Shown piece after piece: positions 37,998 to 44,778 of a stretch of DNA of 64,000 nt. Numbering within the stretch: the first letter of the stretch is position 1; each line of letters begins with the position of its first letter. This DNA comes from Nocardia vinacea (GTDB lineage Bacteria; Actinomycetota; Actinomycetes; Mycobacteriales; Mycobacteriaceae): positions 4,402,001 through 4,466,000 of the forward strand of contig NZ_CP109149.1 of assembly GCF_035920345.1 (NCBI RefSeq), given 5' to 3'. Under the pieces are notes generated by a model, which saw only the letters and a list, made by a program, of their open reading frames with translations, ran no database searches and had not been told where the DNA came from. Made by a program: the position numbers and the translations under genes.

Positions 37998-38061
37998 GCA
38001 CATGACCAGTGCGCGTCTCACATAGGTCGCAACTTATGTGCAGCGCACGCTGGCTCTGTGC
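37998..38061. repeat. palindromic element A
   Basis: 64-bp imperfect palindrome: GCACA/TGTGC outer pair, CCAGTG/CGCTGG, inner CACATA/TATGTG around GGTCGCAACT. Same organisation and length as element B (39318-39378); the outer pair differs in both (GCGCA/TGCGC there), so the pairing is kept by compensating changes. It lies directly downstream of yaaA. Confidence 0.8.
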
Positions 38062-38099
38062 GAGCACTTCACTCGCGGAAGGCGGTTGGTTGCGGCGGG

Positions 38100-39044
38100 C
38101 TATTCGCGCTCGGTGGGGCGCCAGGTGCCGGCTCGATGGATGCGGTGAGCGAAGGCGGCGGCTCGGGCCAGTCGGGTCAGCCAGCGGTCCGGGGTGTCCA
38201 GGTCAGGCCAAGTCCAGCGGACAACGGCCCAACCCAGGGCGCGCAGTGCGTCCGCACTGAGCTTTTCGGCGATCACGGTGGATTCGGATGAGCCGTGGCG
38301 GAAATTGTTGCGGTACTTGATCATTCCATCGAATTCGCCGATAACACCCAGCGTTGGGAACAAGAAATCGACTCGGGCGACGAATCCGCCGTTGACATCC
38401 AGGACGGTCGACTGGAGTTCCGGTGCGGGCAGTCCGGCAGTGCACAAGACAACCCGGCTCCGCGATTCGCCGGGGCTCTCGGCGCGGCCGTCGAGGAAGT
38501 CGATGACGCGGCGCGCGGCCGGGCAGCCCGGGCGGCCGTTCGCCCGCAGTAGTTGTTCCGCTAGTTCGGCACTGCTGGTATGCCCGAGGCGCAGTGCCGC
38601 ATCACCCACTACGACAGCTTGTTCGAACGGCACGGTTCTGGCCAGGTCGACGATCGTGCGCGCTACGGTCGTCACCCGCAGATCGCCGATCTGCACCACC
38701 TCGTCCGACTCGATGGACGCGGCGTGCATCATGACCCGCTTACCCGTGCGTGCCCCGGTTCTTCGATTGCGCGTCAAATGAACCCGTGCCAACGGAATCG
38801 ACCACACCGGCAGACCGTGCACGACAGCCGCGGAGATATGACTGACGACGGCAGCTGAACTGGAGCCCGCGGCGACAGCATCGGTCAGCACCAGATGCCT
38901 TTGTTCAGTAGTCATTTCGCCGATATCGACCGCACTCAGGTATTGCCCCCGGCACACCCGCTGCCAAGGTCGCCTGCTCAGCTCACGTCCGGTGAATCCG
39001 GCTTCCAGCGCATTCCGCCGGGAAATAGTTCGAGGTACCTCCAC
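38100..39044 (-). CDS. AbiEi/DUF559-like protein
   Basis: 314 residues from a GTG at 39044 (VEVPRTISRRNALEAGFTG). The N-terminal half resembles type IV AbiEi antitoxin-like proteins (ELSRRPWQRVCRGQYLS; VVSHISAAVVHGLPVW). The C-terminal half is a DUF559/Vsr-like nuclease fold (VLDVNGGFVARVDFLFPTLGVIGEFDGMIKYRN, then VVRWTWPDLDTPDRWLTRLARA). The ARVDFLFP ... GEFDG acidic pair is where the PD-(D/E)XK residues fall. No AbiEii toxin gene is adjacent. It is bracketed by two related palindromes. Abundant as an orphan in Nocardia and mycobacteria; function unknown. The start is uncertain. Confidence 0.7.
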   Translation of the reverse strand: MEVPRTISRRNALEAGFTGRELSRRPWQRVCRGQYLSAVDIGEMTTEQRHLVLTDAVAAGSSSAAVVSHISAAVVHGLPVWSIPLARVHLTRNRRTGARTGKRVMMHAASIESDEVVQIGDLRVTTVARTIVDLARTVPFEQAVVVGDAALRLGHTSSAELAEQLLRANGRPGCPAARRVIDFLDGRAESPGESRSRVVLCTAGLPAPELQSTVLDVNGGFVARVDFLFPTLGVIGEFDGMIKYRNNFRHGSSESTVIAEKLSADALRALGWAVVRWTWPDLDTPDRWLTRLARAAAFAHRIHRAGTWRPTERE

Positions 39045-39317
39045 TCCCCGATGTTCTCGACCGACTCCACCCAGCCGAAAGCCCCAATCCACGGATTGTG
39101 GATAAATCACCGCCTGTGCACAACTCCACACCACACGCCATACCTGACCATCGAGCCACCTCCTGCGCCCTACCAGGCTCCAATCACCGCGCCGATCTTC
39201 TCGTGCACGGCGCCACGGTACGCACGAGTCCGAGCGCAGAAGCGCCGCCGCACCTTGCAGCATCCATCCGGCAATGAGCCAGCCCGCCGTGGGCGCGAAG
39301 CCGTGACCGGCGGGTTG

Positions 39318-39378
39318 GCGCATACCCAGTGAGCGCCGCGCAAGAGTTGCAACCTATGCGCGGCGCCCACTGGTGCGC
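39318..39378. repeat. palindromic element B
   Basis: 61-bp palindrome with GCGCA/TGCGC, CCAGTG/CACTGG and GCGCCGCGCA/TGCGCGGCGC stems around GTTGCAAC. Over the central 48 positions it aligns without gaps to element A at about two thirds identity. Apart from it, the 404-bp gap 39045-39448 shows no gene. Confidence 0.8.
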
Positions 39379-39448
39379 GACACCGCAGGTAGCGTGCTCA
39401 GGCCTCGCGGGGCGGCGAGCAGTCGGCACGGCGCTGTCCTGCGCGCGG

Positions 39449-40126
39449 TCAGCGCTGTGCGGCGGCCAACGCGGCTCGGATCTTGTCAGCAGCCGCGGGG
39501 GCAGCGGGGTGCTCCCAGAACGGAAGATCCGCGGCGTAGGGGTCGCCATAGGCGGGGGTGTTGGGCTGGGAGCGCCAGCTCTCGTTCAACGAGCCGATGT
39601 CGACTGTGTCGTAGCCGAGGGTGTCGAGTAGTTCGGCGGCGGCCTTTTTCGCATCGGCGTCATCGCCTGCGATGGGGAGGGCCGAGCGGTCGGGGGCACC
39701 AGAGGGGCGGGCGAGGGCGGCCAAGTGGGGATAGAAGATGTTATTGAAGGACTTGACGACCTTCGAGGTCGGCAGGTGGCGCTGCAGCAGTTCGCTGCTG
39801 GTGGTGGTGCCGTCCTCGAGTTCGGGGAAGGTGCCGTCGCGGTCCGGGTAGTAGTTATTGGTGTCGATGACGACCTTGCCCGCCAGCGGCTGCACCGGAA
39901 CCTGCCGGTAGTTCTTCAACGGCACCGTGACCACCACAATGTCACCGGCTGCGGCCGCCTCCACGGCGGTGGCGGCACGCGCCCGTGGCCCGAGCTCGGC
40001 AACCAGCTCCGCCAGCGTCTCCGGCCCCCGCGAATTGCTGACTACGACATCGAGTCCGGCCGCGACGGCCAATCGTGCCAGCGTGCCGCCGATGTTCCCG
40101 CTACCGATCAATCCAAGCGTTGTCAT
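39449..40126 (-). CDS. NAD(P)-binding reductase, F420H2:NADP reductase-like
   Basis: 225 residues from ATG 40126 (MTTLGLIGSGNIGGTLARLAV). The Rossmann motif GxGNIGG is at residues 8-14, with VVVSNSRGPETL typical of NADP binding. GKVVIDTNNYYPDRDG and KVVKSFNNIFYPHL follow the F420-dependent NADP reductase/NADP oxidoreductase (F420_oxidored) pattern. It probably moves hydride between NADPH and F420 or a small substrate. Confidence 0.85.
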   Translation of the reverse strand: MTTLGLIGSGNIGGTLARLAVAAGLDVVVSNSRGPETLAELVAELGPRARAATAVEAAAAGDIVVVTVPLKNYRQVPVQPLAGKVVIDTNNYYPDRDGTFPELEDGTTTSSELLQRHLPTSKVVKSFNNIFYPHLAALARPSGAPDRSALPIAGDDADAKKAAAELLDTLGYDTVDIGSLNESWRSQPNTPAYGDPYAADLPFWEHPAAPAAADKIRAALAAAQR

Positions 40127-40194
40127 GCCCCCACCCAACCGAGTCGACGCCACGATTGTTCCCGCATGCGGTCGGTGCAACCGGAAAGCGTCGT

Positions 40195-40395
40195 GAGCAG
40201 CAAGAGTCGGAGTGGGCCGCGATGCGCGCGGTAGCCGACCTGCTCGGCGTCGGAACCCCGGAAACAGTTCGTAAGTGGGTGCGTGCCAAGGCCAGATCGG
40301 AACCGCTGCTCGTGCCGGGGTCAGCATCGACGAGTCGCCGCAGCTGCGGCGGGAGAAAGCAGAACTCGAGCGCGCCGAAAGCGTCCCGATGTTGC
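40195..40395 (+). pseudogene. IS3-family (IS6110-like) OrfA remnant
   Basis: The frame of 40222 reads ESEWAAMRAVADLLGVGTPETVRKWVRAKARSE, closely matching the helix-turn-helix of IS6110-type OrfA (SEWAAISEVARLLGVG, then ETVRKWVRQAQ). The similarity then jumps to another frame (AGVSIDESPQLRREKAELERAE), so a frameshift has broken the gene. OrfB and clear terminal inverted repeats are missing. The remaining bases to 40623 hold no other gene, only a ribosome-binding site for the next one. Confidence 0.75.
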
Positions 40396-40623
40396 GGCTG
40401 GTCGGGCACAGGCTTCGACGAAGGATAGGCGAAGTCGGTGCCGAGAGTGGCTCCGGCGACCGCTCCACAGCGCCGACGCCAGGCTCCATGCCGTCCCGCA
40501 CGCGAAAACTCGGATGCGCGGAAAATAACCGGCCTGTAGTGTTCGGCGAGCGGCGGGGGAAATCCGAAATGAGGGGCCGCACAAGGAAAGTGATGGCGTC
40601 GAGGGCGCCCGGGGAGGTAATTG

Positions 40624-41355
40624 ATGACGAAGTTGAATCAGATCATCGCGGTGGAAAAGGGCGTCAAGAGCGGCGCGCTGCGCGAATTGGCCGAAACCCA
40701 GAGTCAGCTGCAGAAGCCGGGGCTGCTGTCCGGTATCGCGCGCACGTATCAGCCGAAAGATGAAGAGGGTGAACAGCTTCCCCCTGAGTCGACGCGGGTG
40801 CAGGTCAAGTCCGAGGAGGTGTTGCACCAGACGGCCGCGACGCTGACCCGGCTGTTCGACGTGACGGCGACCAAGGACTGGGCGAACTGCGAGGCCAAGG
40901 CCGACGTGCGCGTCGACGAGGAGACTCTGCTGGCCGCCGTACCGGTGTCGTACCTGCTGTTCCTGGAGAAGCAGCTGGCCGACCTGCACACCTTCGTCAA
41001 GAAGCTGCCGGTGCTCGACGCCGCCGAGGCCTGGGCATTCGACGATTCGTCCGACACCTGGCGCACCGACGCCGTGCGCACCATCCGTACCAAGAAGGTG
41101 CCACGCAACCACGTCAAGGCCGAGGCGACCGAGAAACATCCGGCGCAGGTCGAGGTGTACTACGAGGACATCGCCATCGGCTACTGGACCACGATGAAGT
41201 TCTCCGGTGCGATGCCGGCCCGCCGCGTCAACGAGTTGGTCGAACGCATCGAAAAGCTCCAGCAGGCAGTCAAATTCGCCCGCGAGGAGGCCAACGGGAG
41301 CCAGGTCACCGACCGCAAGACCGGTGATGTGATCTTCCGTTACCTCTTCCGCTGA
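40624..41355 (+). CDS. uncharacterised actinobacterial/phage protein (DUF7873-type)
   Basis: 243 residues; GGGGAGG lies 9 bases upstream of ATG 40624. The whole protein is well conserved in actinobacteria and some of their phages as I remember it (family name DUF7873 from memory): LNQIIAVEKGVKSGALRELAETQ, GIARTYQPKDEEGEQLPPESTRVQVK, TRLFDVTATKDWANCEAKADV, LPVLDAAEAWAFDD, KKVPRNHVKAEATEKHPAQVEVYYEDIAIGYW. No membrane or secretion signal; many Lys, Arg and Glu. No catalytic motif recognised. Two tRNA-like RNA genes follow immediately on the same strand, so an RNA-related role is plausible but inferred. Confidence 0.75.
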   Translation: MTKLNQIIAVEKGVKSGALRELAETQSQLQKPGLLSGIARTYQPKDEEGEQLPPESTRVQVKSEEVLHQTAATLTRLFDVTATKDWANCEAKADVRVDEETLLAAVPVSYLLFLEKQLADLHTFVKKLPVLDAAEAWAFDDSSDTWRTDAVRTIRTKKVPRNHVKAEATEKHPAQVEVYYEDIAIGYWTTMKFSGAMPARRVNELVERIEKLQQAVKFAREEANGSQVTDRKTGDVIFRYLFR

Positions 41356-41358
41356 ACC

Positions 41359-41386
41359 GGGCGGGGGCGAAAAATCGCCCCCGCCC
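41359..41386 (+). terminator. hairpin after the DUF7873-type gene
   Basis: A perfect 12-bp stem (GGGCGGGGGCGA/TCGCCCCCGCCC) with an AAAA loop, 3 bp after the stop. No T tract follows. A second hairpin (TCCCCCGC/GCGGGGGA, 41394-41414) and a third (GCGC-AAGA-GCGC, 41416-41427) come next, before the RNA genes. They may act as terminator, processing signals or RNA stabilisers. Confidence 0.7.
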
Positions 41387-41430
41387 CACAGACTCCCCCG
41401 CCGCGTGCGGGGGAAGCGCAAGAGCGCAAA

Positions 41431-41554
41431 CTCAAACTGAAGATAAGCCTGAAGACACGGTGACAGTGTGGGTTCGAATCCCGCTCCGGGCACAGGCCCG
41501 GATAGCCCAATTGGTAGAGGCAGCCGGAATCTCAGACTCTCGCTCCAGATTGAG
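41431..41554 (+). ncRNA. permuted tRNA-like RNA 1
   Basis: tRNA parts in the order 3' half, then 5' half. T arm 41468-41484 (GTGGG-TTCGAAT-CCCGC); acceptor 3' strand TCCGGGC 41485-41491 with A73; a 4-nt ACAG turn (41492-41495); acceptor 5' strand GCCCGGA 41496-41502, a perfect 7-bp match; TA at positions 8-9; D arm 41505-41521 (GCC-CAATTGGTAGA-GGC). GCCG 41523-41526 pairs with CGGT 41458-41461 where the anticodon stem belongs. Beyond it, 41431-41439 (CTCAAACTG) pairs with 41546-41554 (CAGATTGAG), 8 of 9. The free ends thus lie where the anticodon loop would be. This is the layout of tRNA-mimicking Y RNAs (YrlA type) and of permuted tRNA genes; I cannot choose between them. No normal U33/anticodon can be assigned. 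Confidence 0.7.
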
Positions 41555-41573
41555 CATTCGCCGCCGAACACCC

Positions 41574-41679
41574 GATCACGAGGAAGGACACAATCGCGAC
41601 GAGATACGGGTTCAAATCCCGTTCTTCCAGCCACAATGGAAGATGGTCTAATCGTATGACACGTCGTATCAGTTTGATC
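41574..41679 (+). ncRNA. permuted tRNA-like RNA 2
   Basis: Same architecture as RNA 1. T arm 41606-41622 (ACGGG-TTCAAAT-CCCGT); acceptor 3' strand TCTTCCA 41623-41629; discriminator G and an encoded CCA (41630-41633); CAA spacer; acceptor 5' strand TGGAAGA 41637-41643, a perfect 7-bp match; TG; short D arm GTC/GAC (41646-41660). CGTCGT 41662-41667 pairs with GCGACG 41596-41601 as a 6-bp anticodon-type stem (one GU). GATCA 41574-41578 pairs with TGATC 41675-41679. RNA 1 and RNA 2 share flanking motifs (GAAG(G)ACAC before the 3' half, CAG(A/T)TTGA after the 5' half), so they are one family. The U1-A72 pair and G73 recall tRNA-Gln. The extent is approximate. Confidence 0.7.
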
Positions 41680-41719
41680 CGATCCCACCGACCCGGTGCG
41701 CGAATTTGGGTGGCACCAA

Positions 41720-41752
41720 GGAACCCGGGGGCAGGCTACGCCCTCGGGTTCC
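41720..41752. terminator. terminator of the tRNA-like RNA locus and the aminotransferase gene
   Basis: A 13-bp stem with one GU pair (GGAACCCGGGGGC/GCCCTCGGGTTCC) and 7-nt loop. It lies 22 bp before the convergent aminotransferase stop at 41774 and 40 bp after RNA 2, so it can serve both directions. Confidence 0.75.
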
Positions 41753-41773
41753 CTTGCGTTGGTACAGGAATGG

Positions 41774-43141
41774 TCAGAGCGCGTGCTTGTCGGTGAGTCC
41801 GAGCACGTGGTCGAGAATGTCCAAGCCTTCCTTGGCCTCGGTCTCGTCGATAATGCACGGCGGAACCACATGCAGCCGGTTGAAATTGACGAACAGCAGC
41901 AGGCCCGCCGCCTTGGCCGCGGCCACAGTTTCGTTCATGGCCGCGCTGGTGCCGCCGTACGGTGCGAGCGGTTCGCGAGTTCGCTTGTCCCGCACCAGTT
42001 CCAGCGCCCAGAATACGCCGGTTCCGCGCACATCACCGATGCTGGGATGGCGTTCGGCGAGTTCGCGCAAGCCGGGTCCGAGTACGCGGGTACCGATATC
42101 GGCAGCGTTCTCCACGATTCGCTCGTCCCGCATCGCATTGATGGTCGCGACCGCGGCGGCCGTCGCGAGCGGATGACCCGAATAGGTCAGCCCGCCCGGA
42201 TACGGACGGTCATCGAAGGTCGCCGCGATGGCCCGGCTGATCGCGACACCGCCGAGCGGCACGTAACCGGAATTCACCCCCTTGGCGAAGGTCAGTAGAT
42301 CAGGAACCACGCCCTCGAAATGCTCTATGGCGAACCATTTTCCGGTACGCCCGAACCCCGACATCACTTCATCGGCGATGAAGACGATGCCGTATTTGTC
42401 GCACAGCGCCCGGACACCCGCCATATACCCGGGCGGCGGAACCATAATTCCCGCTGTACCGGGGATGGATTCGAGCACGATCGCCGCGATTGTGTCCGGA
42501 CCCTCGAAAACAATGGTCTGCGCGAGATGCGCCAAAGCCCGTTCGGCTTCCTCGGTTTCGGTGCTCGCATGGAATTGCGAGCGGAACAGGAACGGACCGA
42601 AGAAGTGGACTACTCCGCTATTACCGTGGTCGTTCGGCCAGCGCCGCGGGTCGCCGGTGAGGTTGATCGCGGTCTCGGTGCCGCCGTGATAGGAACGGTA
42701 GCGCGAAAGCACCTTGTAGCGGCCGGTATGCAGGCGCGCCAGCCGAACCGCGTGTTCGACGGCATCGGCGCCGCCATTGGTGAAGAAGATCTTGTCGAGT
42801 TCGCCCGGGGTCCGCTCGGCGATCAGCCGGGCAGCCTCGGAGCGAGCATCGTTGACGTGTTGCGGCGCGACGGTGCACAGCTTTGCAGCCTGCTCCTGTA
42901 CCGCCGCAATGACTTTCGGATGCTGGTGACCGATATTGGTGTTCACCAGCTGAGAGGAGAAATCGAGCAGACGATTACCGTCGCCGTCCCATACGTAGCA
43001 GCCCTTGGCGGCCGTAATGGCCATCGGTGTACGGTGCGCCTGCGCGGACCACGAGTGGAATACGTGGCGGCGGTCGAGTTCGAAGGCGCGGGCGGCGGCC
43101 TGCCGGGCGAGTTCGGGTGCCGATCCATTCGGGAGGGTCAT
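41774..43141 (-). CDS. class III aminotransferase (omega-amino acid:pyruvate type)
   Basis: 455 residues from ATG 43141, with AGGAG seven bases upstream. PLP-fold class III motifs: IFFTNGGADAVEHAVRLAR, YRSYHGGTETAINLTGD, GIVFIADEVMSGFGRTGKW (the Asp that binds the PLP ring nitrogen) and LLTFAKGVNSGYVPLGG (Lys in TFAKGV forms the Schiff base). It probably transfers the omega-amino group of beta-alanine, GABA or a related amine to pyruvate or a keto acid. With mmsA 17 bp upstream and a PucR regulator divergent from mmsA, it forms a beta-amino-acid or pyrimidine catabolism unit. Confidence 0.88.
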   Translation of the reverse strand: MTLPNGSAPELARQAAARAFELDRRHVFHSWSAQAHRTPMAITAAKGCYVWDGDGNRLLDFSSQLVNTNIGHQHPKVIAAVQEQAAKLCTVAPQHVNDARSEAARLIAERTPGELDKIFFTNGGADAVEHAVRLARLHTGRYKVLSRYRSYHGGTETAINLTGDPRRWPNDHGNSGVVHFFGPFLFRSQFHASTETEEAERALAHLAQTIVFEGPDTIAAIVLESIPGTAGIMVPPPGYMAGVRALCDKYGIVFIADEVMSGFGRTGKWFAIEHFEGVVPDLLTFAKGVNSGYVPLGGVAISRAIAATFDDRPYPGGLTYSGHPLATAAAVATINAMRDERIVENAADIGTRVLGPGLRELAERHPSIGDVRGTGVFWALELVRDKRTREPLAPYGGTSAAMNETVAAAKAAGLLLFVNFNRLHVVPPCIIDETEAKEGLDILDHVLGLTDKHAL

Positions 43142-43158
43142 CGAATTCTCCTGCGTAG

Positions 43159-44658
43159 CTATTGGTTCTGGGGGAATCCGAGTTCGAGTCCGCCGTGGCT
43201 GGGATCGAGCCAACGCGTCGTGACGGCCTTACCACGGGTGAAGAAATGCGCGCCCTCGATGCCGTGTGCATGCGAATCGCCGAACAGCGAATTCTTCCAG
43301 CCGCCGAAGCTGTAGTAGGCCATCGGAACCGGGATCGGCACATTGATGCCGACCATGCCGACCTCCACCTCATTGTGGAAGCGCCGGGCCGCGCCGCCGT
43401 CATTGGTGAAGATGGCGGTCCCGTTGCCATAGGGATTGTCGTTGACCAGTTGCAGCGCCTCGTCGTAGCTGTCGACGCGCACGACCGACAGGACCGGGCC
43501 GAAGATTTCGTCGGTATAGACGCTCATCGCGGTACCCACATGATCGAGAACCGTTGGACCGAGCCAGAATCCATCCGCCGCACCATCGGCCTGGATGCCG
43601 CGACCGTCGAGAACGACACTGGCACCGGCGGATTCGCCCGCATCAATATAGGCGGCGACGCGATCGCGATGCTCGCGGGTCACCAGCGGACCCATATCGG
43701 TATCGCGGGTGCCGTCACCGGTCTTGATGGTCTTCGCGCGCTCGGTGATCTTGGCGACCAGTTCGTCGCCGACCGCACCGACCGCACCGACCGCGAGCAC
43801 CACACTGATCGCCATGCAGCGCTCCCCCGCGGAGCCGAATCCGGCATTCACCGCGGCATCGGCGGCCAGATCCAGATCGGCATCGGGCAGCACCACCATG
43901 TGGTTCTTGGCGCCGCCCAGCGCCTGCACGCGCTTACCGCTGGCGGTACCGCGCTGGTAGACGTACTTGGCGATAGGTGTGGAGCCGACGAACGAGACAG
44001 CCTTGATATGCGGATTGTCGAGCAGTTCGTCGACCGCGACCTTATCGCCCTGCAGCACATTGAAAACCCCTGCGGGCAAACCGGCTTCGTGCCACAGCTC
44101 GGCCAGCCACAGCGATGATGACGGATCCTTCTCGCTCGGCTTGAGCACCACGGTGTTTCCGGCCGCGATCGCGATCGGGAAGAACCACATGGGCACCATC
44201 GCCGGAAAGTTGAACGGTGATATCACCGCGACCGGGCCCAGCGGCTGGCGGATCGAGAAGATGTCCACCTTCGTCGAAGCATTCTCGGTGAATCCGCCCT
44301 TGATCAAATGCGGTACACCGCAGGCGAATTCGACCACTTCGAGGCCGCGGTTCACTTCGCCGAGCGCATCGGAGTGCACCTTGCCGTGTTCGGCGGTGAT
44401 CAGCTTGGCAAGTTCTTCCTTGCGCTCGTTGAGCAGTTCGCGGAACCGGAACAGGATCTGTGTGCGCCGCGCCAGCGAGGTGTCGCGCCATTCCGGGAAC
44501 GCCGCCTTCGCCGATGCGATCACCGCCCTGGCATCCTCGACACAGGCCAGCGCGACCTGCCCGGTCACCACCCCGGTCGCCGGATTCGTCACCGGCGCTG
44601 TCGCCGAGCTCGTGCCCGCGAAGGGTTTGCCGTCGAGCCAGTGCGCGATTGTCTGCAT
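43159..44658 (-). CDS. mmsA: CoA-acylating methylmalonate-semialdehyde dehydrogenase
   Basis: 499 residues from ATG 44658 (MQTIAHWLDGKPFAG). Aldehyde dehydrogenase fold with ISPFNFPAMVPMWFFPIAIAAGNTVVLKPSEKDP (NAD-binding) and the active-site Cys in FGSAGERCMAIS near residue 280. The Asn-rich MVGINVPIPVPMAYYSFGGWKNS C-terminal motif is characteristic of MmsA. It turns malonate or methylmalonate semialdehyde into acetyl- or propionyl-CoA, the step after an omega-aminotransferase. A short AVG-AVG-AVG triplication follows the active-site Cys. Confidence 0.93.
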   Translation of the reverse strand: MQTIAHWLDGKPFAGTSSATAPVTNPATGVVTGQVALACVEDARAVIASAKAAFPEWRDTSLARRTQILFRFRELLNERKEELAKLITAEHGKVHSDALGEVNRGLEVVEFACGVPHLIKGGFTENASTKVDIFSIRQPLGPVAVISPFNFPAMVPMWFFPIAIAAGNTVVLKPSEKDPSSSLWLAELWHEAGLPAGVFNVLQGDKVAVDELLDNPHIKAVSFVGSTPIAKYVYQRGTASGKRVQALGGAKNHMVVLPDADLDLAADAAVNAGFGSAGERCMAISVVLAVGAVGAVGDELVAKITERAKTIKTGDGTRDTDMGPLVTREHRDRVAAYIDAGESAGASVVLDGRGIQADGAADGFWLGPTVLDHVGTAMSVYTDEIFGPVLSVVRVDSYDEALQLVNDNPYGNGTAIFTNDGGAARRFHNEVEVGMVGINVPIPVPMAYYSFGGWKNSLFGDSHAHGIEGAHFFTRGKAVTTRWLDPSHGGLELGFPQNQ

Positions 44659-44778
44659 ATGTCCTCGATTCGATCCTGAGCGCCGGATGGTGTCGTGGTT
44701 TCGACTCTGCACCATCGCTGCCCGATTTCGGCCAGACGTTATGTATGCGATTTCGGATTTCCTATTACGATTTGTCAG

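Noticed and set aside
38895..39332. Plus-strand open frame covering the start of the AbiEi-like gene and palindrome B.
   Set aside because: No similarity, spans a palindrome, and has no ribosome-binding site.
41394..41414. TCCCCCGC-CGCGT-GCGGGGGA looks like an actinobacterial type I-E CRISPR repeat.
   Set aside because: Only one copy exists, with no second repeat, spacer spacing or cas gene nearby; it is treated as a hairpin of the RNA locus.
41496..41633. Reading 41496-41633 as one ordinary tRNA with a long insert.
   Set aside because: The acceptor ends GCCCGGA and TCTTCCA do not pair, whereas each pairs perfectly with the adjacent segment in permuted order.
43770..43800. Short GACCGCACC triplication in mmsA as a possible contingency repeat.
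   Set aside because: Three units of 9 bp in frame, common in GC-rich genes and without an effect on the frame.
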